Positions 46,785 to 56,107 of a stretch of 64,000 nt of DNA are shown here, piece by piece. How positions within the stretch are numbered: position 1 is the first letter of the stretch; each line of letters begins with the position of its first letter. Source of the stretch: an uncultured Alphaproteobacteria bacterium. Lineage in GTDB: Bacteria; Pseudomonadota; Alphaproteobacteria; HIMB59; GCA-002718135. Under the pieces are notes generated by a model. That model saw nothing but the letters and a program-made list of their open reading frames with translations, had not been told where the DNA came from and searched no databases. Location of the stretch: positions 64,169 through 128,168 of the forward strand of contig CACMPM010000001.1 of assembly GCA_902615625.1 (NCBI GenBank). The letters are read 5' to 3'. Position numbers and translations under genes: made by a program.

Positions 46785-47483
46785 ATGAATAAAGTTTTGT
46801 TTGTATTGCATCAAAAAACTTCAGTTCCAGGAGATGTAGGAAATAAATTTAGAGATAGAGGATATGTTGCTGAAATATGTAGACCACCTTTAGGTGAAGA
46901 ACTTCCTTCAAATATTAACCAATATTCAGCTATAGTTGTATTTGGTGCACCAGGAAGCATAAACGATGAAGATGAATATATAAATAAAGAATTAGAATGG
47001 ATAAACAAAGTTATAAAAACTGACATTCCTTATCTTGGAATTTGTTTTGGCGCACAGTTATTAGCTAAATGTTTAGGTTCAGAAATAACAACTAATAAAG
47101 ACGGGCTTTCAGAAATTGGTTTTTATAAAATTGAACCAACTGAAAATGCAAAAAATCTTTTTAATTCTCAAAAGATTTTTTTTCAATTCCATTCTGAAGG
47201 ATTTTCCCTTCCTACGGGCTGTGAGTTATTAGCAAGGGGTGATATTTTTAATAATCAAGCTTTTAAATATCAAAATTGTTATGCGCTCCAATTTCATCCA
47301 GAAGTAAATTTTAAACTTCATATGAGATGGCTGTATTTAGTTTTATTAAAAAATCCTAAAAAATTATTCGTTAAAGGTGCTCAAAATATATTTGTTCAAC
47401 TTTATTATCGTTATAAATATAATAAGAATATATCAAATTGGTTAGATTCATTTTTAGATCAGTATTTTTTAAAAAAAACTTAA
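46785..47483 (+). CDS. Class I glutamine amidotransferase-like protein
   Basis: A stand-alone GATase1 domain of 232 residues. The catalytic triad is complete: Cys87 in YLGICFGAQLLA, His171 and Glu173 in ALQFHPEV. Early strand VVFGAPGSINDEDEYI fits GMP-synthase-like GATases. The C-terminal ~45 residues are extra and basic/aromatic. No partner synthetase domain or gene is adjacent, so the amide acceptor, or a peptidase role, is undetermined. The MOSC gene follows 12 bases later. Confidence 0.85.
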   Translation: MNKVLFVLHQKTSVPGDVGNKFRDRGYVAEICRPPLGEELPSNINQYSAIVVFGAPGSINDEDEYINKELEWINKVIKTDIPYLGICFGAQLLAKCLGSEITTNKDGLSEIGFYKIEPTENAKNLFNSQKIFFQFHSEGFSLPTGCELLARGDIFNNQAFKYQNCYALQFHPEVNFKLHMRWLYLVLLKNPKKLFVKGAQNIFVQLYYRYKYNKNISNWLDSFLDQYFLKKT

Positions 47484-47495
47484 ATGCTAATATAA

Positions 47496-48254
47496 GTGAA
47501 AATTAAAAACCTATATTTTTCACCTGTAAAATCTCTTTCTTTCAATAATGTAGATAATTTAGAGATAATTAAAAATATTGGTATAAAAAATGATCGAATA
47601 TTTGCTTTCACTAATAATCTTAATCTTAAAGATATAGAATTAATAAAAAATAATCCTTTAAAACGAGAAATATACAAATTTTTATCATTAAAAAAATATC
47701 CTGAGTTAAATCAATATAATTTTTTATTAGAAGATAATTTTTTAATACTAGAATTTGAAAATAAAATAATTTTAAAAACAGATATTGATAATCAACATGA
47801 AGTAAAAATTTTATGTAGTAAACTTGAGGATATTTTACCAAATATAAATAAAATTAATTTATTAAAAGATAGAATTAATCCTTTTTTTGATACAATGCCC
47901 AATAAATCAATATCATTAATAAATTTAAACAGTATTAAAGACTTTGAAAACCTATCTAATCATCAAGTTGAACATGAGCGTTTTAGAGGAAATATATATG
48001 TAGAAGATTTAGATAAATGGGAAGAAAGGAAACTGGTAGGTAAAGTTTTATCAATCAGTAATATAAAATTTAAAGTTATTAAAGAAATTCCCAGATGTTC
48101 AGCAACTAATATTAAGCCCAAAACTTCTGAAATAAATCTTAATATTCCTTTAATTCTAAAAAAAATATACAACCATATAAATTTAGGAATATATTTAGAT
48201 CCTTTAAATGATGGTAAAATAAATAAAGGTGATCTTATAAAAATTAATGAATAA
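47496..48254 (+). CDS. MOSC domain protein with N-terminal beta-barrel
   Basis: MOSC proteins bind molybdenum cofactor or sulfur carriers; the mARC/YcbX type has an N-terminal MOSC_N barrel. The N-terminal part starts IKNLYFSPVKSL and GIKNDRIFAF. The C-terminal MOSC core includes RFRGNIYVEDLDKWEE, and IPRCSATNIKP with the conserved cysteine. It starts at GTG 47496 and overlaps the ABC permease by 8 bases. No molybdenum cofactor synthesis gene or ferredoxin domain is seen in or near it. Confidence 0.82.
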   Translation: MKIKNLYFSPVKSLSFNNVDNLEIIKNIGIKNDRIFAFTNNLNLKDIELIKNNPLKREIYKFLSLKKYPELNQYNFLLEDNFLILEFENKIILKTDIDNQHEVKILCSKLEDILPNINKINLLKDRINPFFDTMPNKSISLINLNSIKDFENLSNHQVEHERFRGNIYVEDLDKWEERKLVGKVLSISNIKFKVIKEIPRCSATNIKPKTSEINLNIPLILKKIYNHINLGIYLDPLNDGKINKGDLIKINE

Positions 48255-49371
48255 ATTCTTATTAAATCATTCAGAAAAACTTACAGGATATCTATTAATT
48301 CTTCCTGCTGTTTCAATAATCAGTCTATTTGGAATTTTTCCTGTTTTTTTCGGAATGTACATGAGTGTACACAAGTGGAAAGTTTTTAAAGGGAGATTTT
48401 TAGGATTTGAGAATTACCAAAGAATACTTGGAGACATATCAGCTTTTTGGTTATTTGTTTTAGGATTATTATTATTGATATTGAGTTATGGACTGTGGAG
48501 TGAATTTAAAAACAAAGTAAAAAATAAAATCTATTTAGCATTTTTATCTATAGCAATATTAATTATTGGAATGATATTAATTAATATCAACTGGGAAAAA
48601 ATGCTTTTAACAGGTGATGAAGACTATCTTTACTCTCTTATTTATACTTTTTATTATTCGTTTTTCACTATAATTTTTGAGGTTGGATTAGGATTAATAA
48701 TAGCATTTGCTTTGTATCAAAAATTAGCTGGTAAACAATTCTTTCAAATGATTTTACTATTTCCCTACATTACTCCAGCAGTAATGGGTGCTGCAGTATT
48801 TTTTTTAATATTTGGTAAAGCTGAAAATTCTTTTTTAAATCAGCTAATAGGAATATTTGGTTTTGAGCCTCAAATGTGGTTATTTGATAAAAGACCTATT
48901 ACCGAAGTTTTATTTGGTATCAAAATAGAAGGTCTACTAGCTGGACCAAGTTTAGCTCTAATGTCATCAATCATATATGGAATATGGTCTTATACTGGCT
49001 ACTATGCAATAATTTTACTCGCGGGTTTATCAATTATACCCTCTGATTTATATGAGGCTGCGAAAGCAGAGGGAGCTAGTAGATGGCAAACATTTATTAA
49101 GATTACCATACCACTATTAATGCCTATTATATTTTTTCTAATGTTGACTGGTTTTATAAATACCTTTCAAGCTTTCAATAGTATTTTTGTTATGCAAACT
49201 TCTTCTGCTGGAGATACAATGGATGTTGTGACAATAGAAATTTTTGATCATTTTTGGGGTAGGGTGAAATATGGTTATGCTGCTGCTGAAGGAGTAATTT
49301 TATTTATACTGCTAAATATTTTAGCAATATCTCAATATGTAATTTTTAGAAAAAGGTTAAGTTATGATTAG
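48247..49371 (+). CDS. Sugar ABC transporter permease (MalF-like), with extra membrane hairpin
   Basis: A carbohydrate-importer permease of the MalFG class. TM1 lies at 13-36, followed by the usual VHKWKVFKGRFLGFENYQRIL. The coupling loop reads DLYEAAKAEGASRWQTFIKI. Between ENYQRIL and the normal TM2 (LYSLIYTFYYSFF) there is an extra ~60-residue piece with two hydrophobic stretches (about 66-83 and 95-114), making the protein 374 residues instead of about 300. It overlaps the second permease by 8 bases. Confidence 0.92.
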   Translation: MNKFLLNHSEKLTGYLLILPAVSIISLFGIFPVFFGMYMSVHKWKVFKGRFLGFENYQRILGDISAFWLFVLGLLLLILSYGLWSEFKNKVKNKIYLAFLSIAILIIGMILININWEKMLLTGDEDYLYSLIYTFYYSFFTIIFEVGLGLIIAFALYQKLAGKQFFQMILLFPYITPAVMGAAVFFLIFGKAENSFLNQLIGIFGFEPQMWLFDKRPITEVLFGIKIEGLLAGPSLALMSSIIYGIWSYTGYYAIILLAGLSIIPSDLYEAAKAEGASRWQTFIKITIPLLMPIIFFLMLTGFINTFQAFNSIFVMQTSSAGDTMDVVTIEIFDHFWGRVKYGYAAAEGVILFILLNILAISQYVIFRKRLSYD

Positions 49372-50209
49372 AATTATTAATGCTGAAACAAGGATACCTT
49401 ATTTAATTTTATTAATAGTTTTTATTATTTCAATTTACCCATTTTTTTACATGATATCAACATCATTGATGACAGCTGGAGAAGCATCAAATCAATATTT
49501 ATTTCCAAAAAAATTGATGTTTGAAAATTATTATGAAGTTTGGACATCTAATAGATTTCAACGTTATACGTTTAATAGTTTAATAATAAGTTCAATAATT
49601 GTAATTGGTGTTTTATTAACTAGCATTCCAGCAGCATACTCTTTTGCTAAAATAGAATTCCCATTTAAAAATATCATATTCTATATGTTGTTAATTTCAT
49701 TGATGATTCCAGAAATCATTACATTATTACCTCATTTACTAATTATTAGAGGAGAAATTATTCCATTGCCATTTGGACCTTCTTGGATGAATAGTCTTCA
49801 AGGTTTAACAGTTCCATTTATGGGAAATATTTTTGTAATTTTCTTATTAAGACAATATTTTAAAAAGATACCAAATGAATTATGGGATGCTGCAAGACTA
49901 GATGGATCTTCTCATTTAAATTTTTTAATCAAGGTAGTAATCCCAATGAGTAAACCTATTATTGTGACAGTCTCTTTATTTACTTTTATTATAGCATGGA
50001 ATAGTTTTGCTTGGCCTTTACTTATATTAACTAGAGATGATTGGTATCCTGTAACAGTTTCTATCTATAGTTTTGTAAGAGAAGTGGGACCTAATTTTAA
50101 TTTATTGATGGCAGCTTGCTTAATTGCAATCTTCCCGATTTTAGTATTATATTTTTTTACTCAGAAGTTATTCATAGAAAGTATATCAAACTTTGGATTA
50201 AAAGAATAA
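49364..50209 (+). CDS. Sugar ABC transporter permease (MalG-like)
   Basis: The second membrane subunit of the importer: 281 residues, six membrane segments. The coupling loop reads ELWDAARLDGSSHLNFLIKVVIP, and the usual ending segment FFTQKLFIESISNFGLKE is present. Start and length are standard. It is coupled to the preceding permease and lies 70 bases upstream of the binding-protein gene. No ATPase (MalK/UgpC type) gene is present in this window, so it must be encoded elsewhere or shared. Confidence 0.94.
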   Translation: MIRIINAETRIPYLILLIVFIISIYPFFYMISTSLMTAGEASNQYLFPKKLMFENYYEVWTSNRFQRYTFNSLIISSIIVIGVLLTSIPAAYSFAKIEFPFKNIIFYMLLISLMIPEIITLLPHLLIIRGEIIPLPFGPSWMNSLQGLTVPFMGNIFVIFLLRQYFKKIPNELWDAARLDGSSHLNFLIKVVIPMSKPIIVTVSLFTFIIAWNSFAWPLLILTRDDWYPVTVSIYSFVREVGPNFNLLMAACLIAIFPILVLYFFTQKLFIESISNFGLKE

Positions 50210-50279
50210 ATCAGTAAATTTTTTGTAACAAAACTTTAATTTTACCTCTATATTAATGAATATTTTTTACGGGGTGATT

Positions 50280-51614
50280 ATGAAATTTTATAAATATATT
50301 TTAAATTTTTTCTTAGCTTCTTTATTTTTTATCTCCTCGCAATCATTCGCAATTACTGCACAAGATATTGAAAATGCAGATCCTTCAGGTCAAACTGTTG
50401 AATTCTGGGTTCAGTATTCAGATGAAAGATTAGATGCAATGATGGCAAGAGCTGAAAGATTTGAAGCTGAAACAGGAATAAAAGTTAATGTTGTTCACAA
50501 AGGACATTATGGGAAAGTTCAATCCGCTATGATGTCTGCTGCAGGAACAAAAGATATAGCAGACGTTGCAAGAGGTTATGGTAACGCTGCTGCAGATATG
50601 TACTTAATTGGTGCTGCAATTGATCAAAATATTTTAGCAAATAGTAAAAAATGGGGTGTTTCTCAAGATGATATAGCAGATTGGGGTGCAAATTGGACTG
50701 TTGGCTTTTCACCATATTTTGATGGAAATCCAAAACTATTACATGAAGTTGGAAAATCAATAGAGATCCTTTATTACAATGCAGATTGGTTAAAGGAATT
50801 AGGTCTAGATGCTCCTAAAACTCCTGCTGATTTTGCGGAAGCAGCATGTGCTGCAACCAATCAAGATTATAGCGGTAAGATGGGTGAAGACGTTCCAAGT
50901 TATGGATATGAAATAGATACTGATGCAAGTAACTTTGCGGCATGGGTATTTGCACATGGAGGTGATGTATTTGATTATGATAATGGTCAATATATATACA
51001 ATGGCCCTAAAGCCATTGAAGCTATGGAATTTATTCAAGGAATGGCTAATAAAGGATGTGCAATAGTTGCAAGAGGTAAATACACTGATCAACAATATTT
51101 AGGACAAGGCTCTGTTTTATTTGCTGCTGGTTCTACTTCCGGTATTACATATTTTCAAAAAGCTATTGAAGAGGGTTACAATGGTAATTGGGATGTAGCT
51201 CCAATATCGTACACGACTAATGAACCAGTGCTTAATTTATATGGCGGTGGTTTAATTATGGGAAATTCAGGTGATGCTAATAGAATGGTAGCAGCATATC
51301 AGTGGATGAAATATATTTCTAATACTGAGAACTCCGCAGTTTGGTCAACTGAAAGTGGGTATGGTTTTGTTAGAACTTCTTCTGCAGATCATCCATTAAT
51401 TGCTGAAAAAAGAGCTGAATTACCTCAATATGATAAATCATTAACAATGGTTAAATACGGAAAAGGTGAACCATCAGTCCCTGGTTACTATTCAGTTAGA
51501 GGTGAGGTTGAAAAAGCTTATGCAGCAATCATTAATGGTGATGATATCATTTCAACATTAAATCAATTAAATGAAGATGCTAATGCAATATTAGCTGATG
51601 CAACTGCAGAGTAG
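50280..51614 (+). CDS. Sugar ABC transporter substrate-binding protein
   Basis: A periplasmic extracellular solute-binding protein of family 1. I start it at ATG 50280, which begins a clean signal peptide (about 24 residues ending QSFA) just after a GGGGTGA site; an upstream ATG (50256) would spoil the signal. The mature part shows VEFWVQYSDERLDAMMARAE, FEAETGIKVNV, DIADVARGYGNAA, YYNADWLKELGLDAPKTP and WKYIS/VWSTESGYGFVR-like C-terminal segments. Two cysteine pairs may exist. The substrate is probably a sugar or polyol; the nearby inositol genes are about 10.5 kb away and no link is shown. Confidence 0.92.
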   Translation: MKFYKYILNFFLASLFFISSQSFAITAQDIENADPSGQTVEFWVQYSDERLDAMMARAERFEAETGIKVNVVHKGHYGKVQSAMMSAAGTKDIADVARGYGNAAADMYLIGAAIDQNILANSKKWGVSQDDIADWGANWTVGFSPYFDGNPKLLHEVGKSIEILYYNADWLKELGLDAPKTPADFAEAACAATNQDYSGKMGEDVPSYGYEIDTDASNFAAWVFAHGGDVFDYDNGQYIYNGPKAIEAMEFIQGMANKGCAIVARGKYTDQQYLGQGSVLFAAGSTSGITYFQKAIEEGYNGNWDVAPISYTTNEPVLNLYGGGLIMGNSGDANRMVAAYQWMKYISNTENSAVWSTESGYGFVRTSSADHPLIAEKRAELPQYDKSLTMVKYGKGEPSVPGYYSVRGEVEKAYAAIINGDDIISTLNQLNEDANAILADATAE

Positions 51615-51635
51615 TTTAATTATTTTACTTTTATT

Positions 51636-51662
51636 AAGGGTGGTTTATACCACCCTTTTTTT
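51636..51662 (+). terminator. Rho-independent terminator after the ABC importer
   Basis: A 9-base perfect stem AAGGGTGGT/ACCACCCTT (51636-51644 and 51649-51657) with loop TTAT is followed by T's to 51662. The next gene starts at 51663, directly on the last T, so the terminator fills the whole space before that ATG. Confidence 0.93.
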
Positions 51663-52223
51663 ATGATCATAGTTTGCTCTCTTAATGATTTATCGAATGT
51701 GTGTGAAAGCATACAGCCCAAATATCTTGTATCAGTAATTGATCCTGGATATGCACCAGAAACACCTAAGGGTGTAAAAAATCATTTAAAGTTAGGATTT
51801 GACGATATTATTGAAATTAGTAGCAATAATAAAATATTTCGATTGAATACTAATGAAATACCACAAATTCTACCTGCGGAAGAACATGTAAATTCAATAG
51901 CTAATTTTACTTCTTCATATACTTATGATGAAGATATAGTTATTCATTGTTGGTGCGGTGTCTCAAGATCAATGGCAACAGCTACTTATTTACTGTGTAG
52001 AGAAAACAAAACTAATATTGAAAATACAATTAAATATATTCGAAATCTTGCACCACATGCAAACCCAAATAAATTATTGATAAATCACTTCGAAAAGAAA
52101 TTAGATGTTAGCAACCAAATCTCAAAATCATTTTTAAAATTCCCTCATACTAAAACATACGATTGTTCTTCAAATTTTGCACCTGTTACTTTATTTGATA
52201 TAAAAGACATTGAAAAAAACTAA
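51663..52223 (+). CDS. Tyrosine/dual-specificity phosphatase-like protein
   Basis: A 186-residue protein with the Cys-X5-Arg phosphatase loop: His95-Cys96-...-Arg102 in IVIHCWCGVSRSMATA, and a general-acid-like Asp upstream. It resembles the small alphaproteobacterial tyrosine phosphatase-like family (COG5350 type), whose substrate is unknown. The start ATG directly abuts the T-tract of the preceding terminator, leaving no Shine-Dalgarno site. The gene ends with a 1-base overlap with apt, so the two are coupled. Confidence 0.85.
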   Translation: MIIVCSLNDLSNVCESIQPKYLVSVIDPGYAPETPKGVKNHLKLGFDDIIEISSNNKIFRLNTNEIPQILPAEEHVNSIANFTSSYTYDEDIVIHCWCGVSRSMATATYLLCRENKTNIENTIKYIRNLAPHANPNKLLINHFEKKLDVSNQISKSFLKFPHTKTYDCSSNFAPVTLFDIKDIEKN

Positions 52224-52738
52224 TGAAAGAATACGTTCGAACAATTGCTGATTATCCTGTTGAAGGAATTCAGTTTAGAGATATTACAACATTGTTGCAA
52301 AATGCAGGACACTTTAAACAAGTCATTGATGACATGGTAAAACCATGGCAAAATAAAAAAATAGATGCAGTTTTAAGTATAGAATCACGTGGATTTATTA
52401 TGGCGGGTGCAATAGCTTATTTTTTAAATGCAGCATTTGTTCCGTTGAGAAAGCCTCATAAACTTCCATTTGATACTTTCAAAACTTCATACGACTTAGA
52501 ATATGGATCAACTGAAATGCATATTCATAAGGATGCTTTAGATAGTCATAAAGATTTACTAATTATAGATGATCTTTTAGCAACAGGTGGAACCGCACTT
52601 GCGGCAGTAGAGTTAATTAAAAAGTTTGAAGACAAAAATATTGTTGGTGCAGGTTTTATTATAAATTTACCAGATTTAAGTGGTGATAAAAAACTAATTG
52701 AAAAAGGGATTGAGATACATTCATTAATGGAGTTTTAA
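52223..52738 (+). CDS. apt: Adenine phosphoribosyltransferase
   Basis: Apt salvages adenine to AMP using PRPP. The marks are ADYPVEGIQFRDITTLL, SIESRGFIMAGAIAYFL, the PRPP loop LLIIDDLLATGGTALAAVEL and GAGFIINLPDLSG. At 171 residues it is standard. It overlaps the phosphatase-like gene by 1 base and is followed directly by a thiolase gene. Confidence 0.96.
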   Translation: MKEYVRTIADYPVEGIQFRDITTLLQNAGHFKQVIDDMVKPWQNKKIDAVLSIESRGFIMAGAIAYFLNAAFVPLRKPHKLPFDTFKTSYDLEYGSTEMHIHKDALDSHKDLLIIDDLLATGGTALAAVELIKKFEDKNIVGAGFIINLPDLSGDKKLIEKGIEIHSLMEF

Positions 52739-53878
52739 ATGAGAAATGCAGTTATTGTAGGTTACAAAAGATCACCTTTCACTTTTGCTCGTAAAGGTGA
52801 AATGGCTAATATAAGACCGGAAGACATACTGTCACAAACAATAAATCAATTACTTAATGAAATACAAATTAATAAAAATGACATAGAGGACATTATTACC
52901 GGTTGTGCGTATCCTGAAGGAGCACAGGGAAATAATATTGCAAAAATTGTTTCTTTCATGACAGATATGCCAGAACATGTAGCAGGTATGACAGTTAATA
53001 GATGGTGCGGTTCTTCAATGCAGGCTATTCATGATGCAACTGGTGCAATTGCAATTAACTCTGGAGACGTTTTTTTATGTTGTGGTGTAGAAAGCATGAC
53101 ATTTATACCTATGAATGGATTAACATATGATCCTCATCCTCAATTGAGTAAAGATAATCCAAATGTATATATGTCTATGGGGATTACAGCTGAAAATGTT
53201 GCAAAAAAATTTGATATTTCTCGGAAGGAACAACAAGATTTTGCTATTAGCAGCCATTACAAAGCCAATTTAGCTAGAGAATCAAATATGTTTGACAATG
53301 AAATAGTCTCCATCTCAAATAATGATGAGAAAATTAATAAAGATGGTGGAATTCGACCTAACACCTCACATGAAATTTTAGATGGGTTAAAACTTGCTTT
53401 TGATGAAAATGGAACAGTTACAGCTGGTACAGCCTCACCATTAACAGATGGAGCATCAGCAGTAATTGTTTGTGAGGAAGAATATGCAAAAAAAAATAAT
53501 CTAAATATTTTAGCTCGAATTAAATCTACAGCTGTAGTTGGTTGTCCACCAGAATTAATGGGTCTTGGTCCAATTAATGCATCTAAAAAAGCTCTAAAAA
53601 GAGCTAATTTATCTATTTCTGATATTGATATTGTGGAACTAAATGAGGCATTTGCTTCTCAATCTTTAGCATGTATTAAAGAATTAAAGATGGACATAAA
53701 TAAAGTAAATATACATGGTGGAGCAATAGCATTAGGCCACCCTTTAGGTGCTACTGGAGCAAGGATTACTGGTAAAGTTGCAACTTTATTACAAAATAAT
53801 AATAAAAAGTATGGATTAGCGACACAATGTATAGGTTTAGGTCAAGGTATTGCAACTGTGTTAGAAAATATTAATTAA
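52739..53878 (+). CDS. Thiolase (acetyl-CoA acyltransferase)
   Basis: A degradative-type thiolase that cleaves 3-ketoacyl-CoA. The catalytic residues are present: Cys90 in NRWCGSSMQAIHD, the His in GGAIALGHPLGATGARI, and Cys364 in ATQCIGLGQG. The NEAFASQSLA motif also fits. At 379 residues it is complete. The next gene, 5 bases later, is an acyl-CoA dehydrogenase, so both probably serve beta-oxidation or a related acyl-CoA pathway. No fadB-type hydratase/dehydrogenase is in the window. Confidence 0.94.
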   Translation: MRNAVIVGYKRSPFTFARKGEMANIRPEDILSQTINQLLNEIQINKNDIEDIITGCAYPEGAQGNNIAKIVSFMTDMPEHVAGMTVNRWCGSSMQAIHDATGAIAINSGDVFLCCGVESMTFIPMNGLTYDPHPQLSKDNPNVYMSMGITAENVAKKFDISRKEQQDFAISSHYKANLARESNMFDNEIVSISNNDEKINKDGGIRPNTSHEILDGLKLAFDENGTVTAGTASPLTDGASAVIVCEEEYAKKNNLNILARIKSTAVVGCPPELMGLGPINASKKALKRANLSISDIDIVELNEAFASQSLACIKELKMDINKVNIHGGAIALGHPLGATGARITGKVATLLQNNNKKYGLATQCIGLGQGIATVLENIN

Positions 53879-53883
53879 ATATC

Positions 53884-55659
53884 ATGCAAATTTATAAAAC
53901 ACCGCTACGTGAGTTTAAATTTCTAATTGAAGATTTTTTAAATCTTAAGGAAAGTCAAACATTAAAAAAATTAGATTTAGAAACAAGCGATCTAATGCTT
54001 ATCATTGAAGAAGCAGCAAAACTATGTGAGGAAACCTTACTCCCGCTTAATCAAAGTGGAGATAGTGAAGGATGTTCTTTTAATAATGGAGTTGTAACTG
54101 CACCAAAAGGATTTAAAGAAGCTTACAAAACATTTTCTGAAAATGGCTGGCAGGGACTGAAAGTAAAAGAAGAATTTGGTGGTCAAAACCTACCTTATAT
54201 TATGAATATGATATTAGATGAAATGATAAGCTCTACTAATATGTCATTTGGTCTTTATCCAGGTCTTACAGCAAATGCAATCGATGCAATTGAAAAGAGT
54301 GCTAATGAAGATTTGAAAAATACTTATCTACCAAATTTAACTAGTGGTAAGTGGACAGGAACAATGAATTTGACTGAACCTCAATGTGGAACAGATCTTG
54401 GATTAAGTAAAACAATGGCAACACCATTAGATGATGGAAGTTATAGCATTACTGGTACCAAAATTTTTATTACATGTGGAGAGCATGATCTAAGTGATAA
54501 CATTATTCATTTAGTACTAGCAAGGACACCAAATGCGCCCCCTGGCATAAAAGGTATAAGTTTATTCTTGGTTCCTAAATTTTTACCAAATGAAAGTGGT
54601 GATTTTGTTGAAAGAAATAATGTTGAATGTGGATCAATAGAAAAGAAGATGGGTATTCATGCTAGTCCAACCTGTGTAATGCATTACAATGAAGCTAAGG
54701 GCTGGCTTGTAGGCGATATTAATAAAGGAATGAGAGCGATGTTTATAATGATGAATGGAGCTCGTTTGTTTGTAGGCATACAAGGATTAGGTTTATCAGA
54801 AACTGCTTATCAATCAGCACTTTATTATTCGAAAGAACGTTTACAAGGAAAATTATCTTCCAGCAATCAGGTAGCTGATCCTATAATTGTCCACCCTGAA
54901 ATAAGAAAAAACTTATTGTATATAAAATCCATTAATGAGGCAGTTAGAGGTTTAACTTTATTGGCTGGAAACCACTTTGATAATATCGAAAATTCTTCAG
55001 ATGATAAAGAGAAGAAATTATCTGAAAATTTTATAGCACTCATGACGCCAATTATTAAATCATATGCTTCAGACAAATCTGTAGAAAATACAAATCGAGC
55101 TATGCAAATTTATGGCGGTCATGGTTTTATTACTGATCATGGAATGGAACAATTAGTAAGAGATGCTAGAATTACAACAATCTATGAAGGAACGAATGGA
55201 ATTCAAGCTCTAGATTTGATAGGAAGAAAATTACAAACTGATAATGGTGCATTATTTAATGAATTTTTTACGATGATTGATAATTATCAAGTCAAAATTT
55301 CTAATAATCAAGATATGAAAAAATACATTGATTTATTTATGCCTTCATATGATTCTTACAAAAGTATTTTTGAATATATTAAATCCTTAAATGATGAAAA
55401 CGAGATTAATTCTCATGCTGTAGAATTTTTAAATTTATCATCTTTGATTTCTCTAGGTTATATTTGGTTACAATATATAGAAATTTCATTAGCAAAATTA
55501 GAAAAGCGAGATGAAAGTTTTTATAAATCTAAAATTGAAACTGGTAACTTCTTTTTAACTAAATTATTAAGTGAAACTCAAGTTCTTTGTCAAAATATAA
55601 AATCTGGTGGAAAATACTATAATGATTATAATGATAAATATTTTGAAACAGCAATCTAA
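53884..55659 (+). CDS. Long acyl-CoA dehydrogenase (DmdC/FadE-like)
   Basis: A 591-residue FAD enzyme of the extended acyl-CoA dehydrogenase class: an N-terminal extension (first ~35 residues), the core with MNLTEPQCGTDLGLSKT and ITGTKIFITCGEHDL, catalytic Glu in TTIYEGTNGIQALDL, and a ~130-residue C-terminal extension. This architecture is shared by DmdC (methylmercaptopropionyl-CoA dehydrogenase of DMSP breakdown) and several FadE-like enzymes; the sequence alone does not separate them here. The thiolase next door favours beta-oxidation. Its stop overlaps the next gene by 1 base. Confidence 0.9.
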   Translation: MQIYKTPLREFKFLIEDFLNLKESQTLKKLDLETSDLMLIIEEAAKLCEETLLPLNQSGDSEGCSFNNGVVTAPKGFKEAYKTFSENGWQGLKVKEEFGGQNLPYIMNMILDEMISSTNMSFGLYPGLTANAIDAIEKSANEDLKNTYLPNLTSGKWTGTMNLTEPQCGTDLGLSKTMATPLDDGSYSITGTKIFITCGEHDLSDNIIHLVLARTPNAPPGIKGISLFLVPKFLPNESGDFVERNNVECGSIEKKMGIHASPTCVMHYNEAKGWLVGDINKGMRAMFIMMNGARLFVGIQGLGLSETAYQSALYYSKERLQGKLSSSNQVADPIIVHPEIRKNLLYIKSINEAVRGLTLLAGNHFDNIENSSDDKEKKLSENFIALMTPIIKSYASDKSVENTNRAMQIYGGHGFITDHGMEQLVRDARITTIYEGTNGIQALDLIGRKLQTDNGALFNEFFTMIDNYQVKISNNQDMKKYIDLFMPSYDSYKSIFEYIKSLNDENEINSHAVEFLNLSSLISLGYIWLQYIEISLAKLEKRDESFYKSKIETGNFFLTKLLSETQVLCQNIKSGGKYYNDYNDKYFETAI

Positions 55660-55964
55660 TGACTATAAAAATTTATAAACCTTCAAAAACTTCTATGCAG
55701 TCAGGTTTCAAAAAAACTAAATTATGGTTAGCTGAATATATTTCTGAAGTAGAAAAAGTAAAAGATTCTTTAATGGGGTGGAACAGTTCTTTAGATACCA
55801 AATCCCAGATCAAACTTTTTTTTGATACGAAAGAACAAGCCATTGAATGGGCAAAAAAAAATAATTATCAATATTTTGTCGAAGAACCAAAGCAAAGAAA
55901 AATTAAACCTAAAAGTTATGCTTCAAATTTCGATACAAATAGAAAAGAGCCTTGGACACACTAA
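55659..55964 (+). CDS. NDUFS4-like complex I accessory subunit (ETC_C1_NDUFA4 family)
   Basis: A 101-residue protein matching the 18 kDa NADH dehydrogenase accessory subunit of mitochondria and alphaproteobacteria: IKIYKPSKTSMQSGFKKTKLW, LMGWNSSLDTKSQIKLFF, KEQAIEWAKKNNYQYFVEEP, and an end with YASNFDTNRKEPWTH. It stabilises complex I in those systems. It is coupled to the acyl-CoA dehydrogenase gene by a 1-base overlap; the nuo operon itself is not in the window. Confidence 0.92.
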   Translation: MTIKIYKPSKTSMQSGFKKTKLWLAEYISEVEKVKDSLMGWNSSLDTKSQIKLFFDTKEQAIEWAKKNNYQYFVEEPKQRKIKPKSYASNFDTNRKEPWTH

Positions 55965-56011
55965 GTATAATTTCTTTCTTTATTTTTTAGACTATGATAA
56001 ATGCAAATTAT

Positions 56012-56087
56012 GCGCCCGTAGCTCAGTGGATAGAGCAACCGCCTTCTAAGCGGTAGGTCAAATGTTCGAATCATTTCGGGCGCGCCA
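56012..56087 (+). tRNA. tRNA-Arg (UCU)
   Basis: The acceptor GCGCCCG pairs with CGGGCGC (56077-56083). D-arm GCTC..GAGC, anticodon stem ACCGC/GCGGT with anticodon TCT at 56045-56047, and T-arm with GTTCGAATC are intact. The discriminator is G56084 and CCA is encoded (56085-56087). It borders the accessory-looking cluster that starts 20 bases later. Confidence 0.96.
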
Positions 56088-56107
56088 CTTAAATGTAATT
56101 ATTTATT

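Noticed and set aside
53884-55659. Definite assignment as DmdC of DMSP degradation
   Set aside because: The same architecture occurs in several FadE-like enzymes, and no dmdA, dmdB or dmdD gene is in the window; kept as a general long acyl-CoA dehydrogenase.
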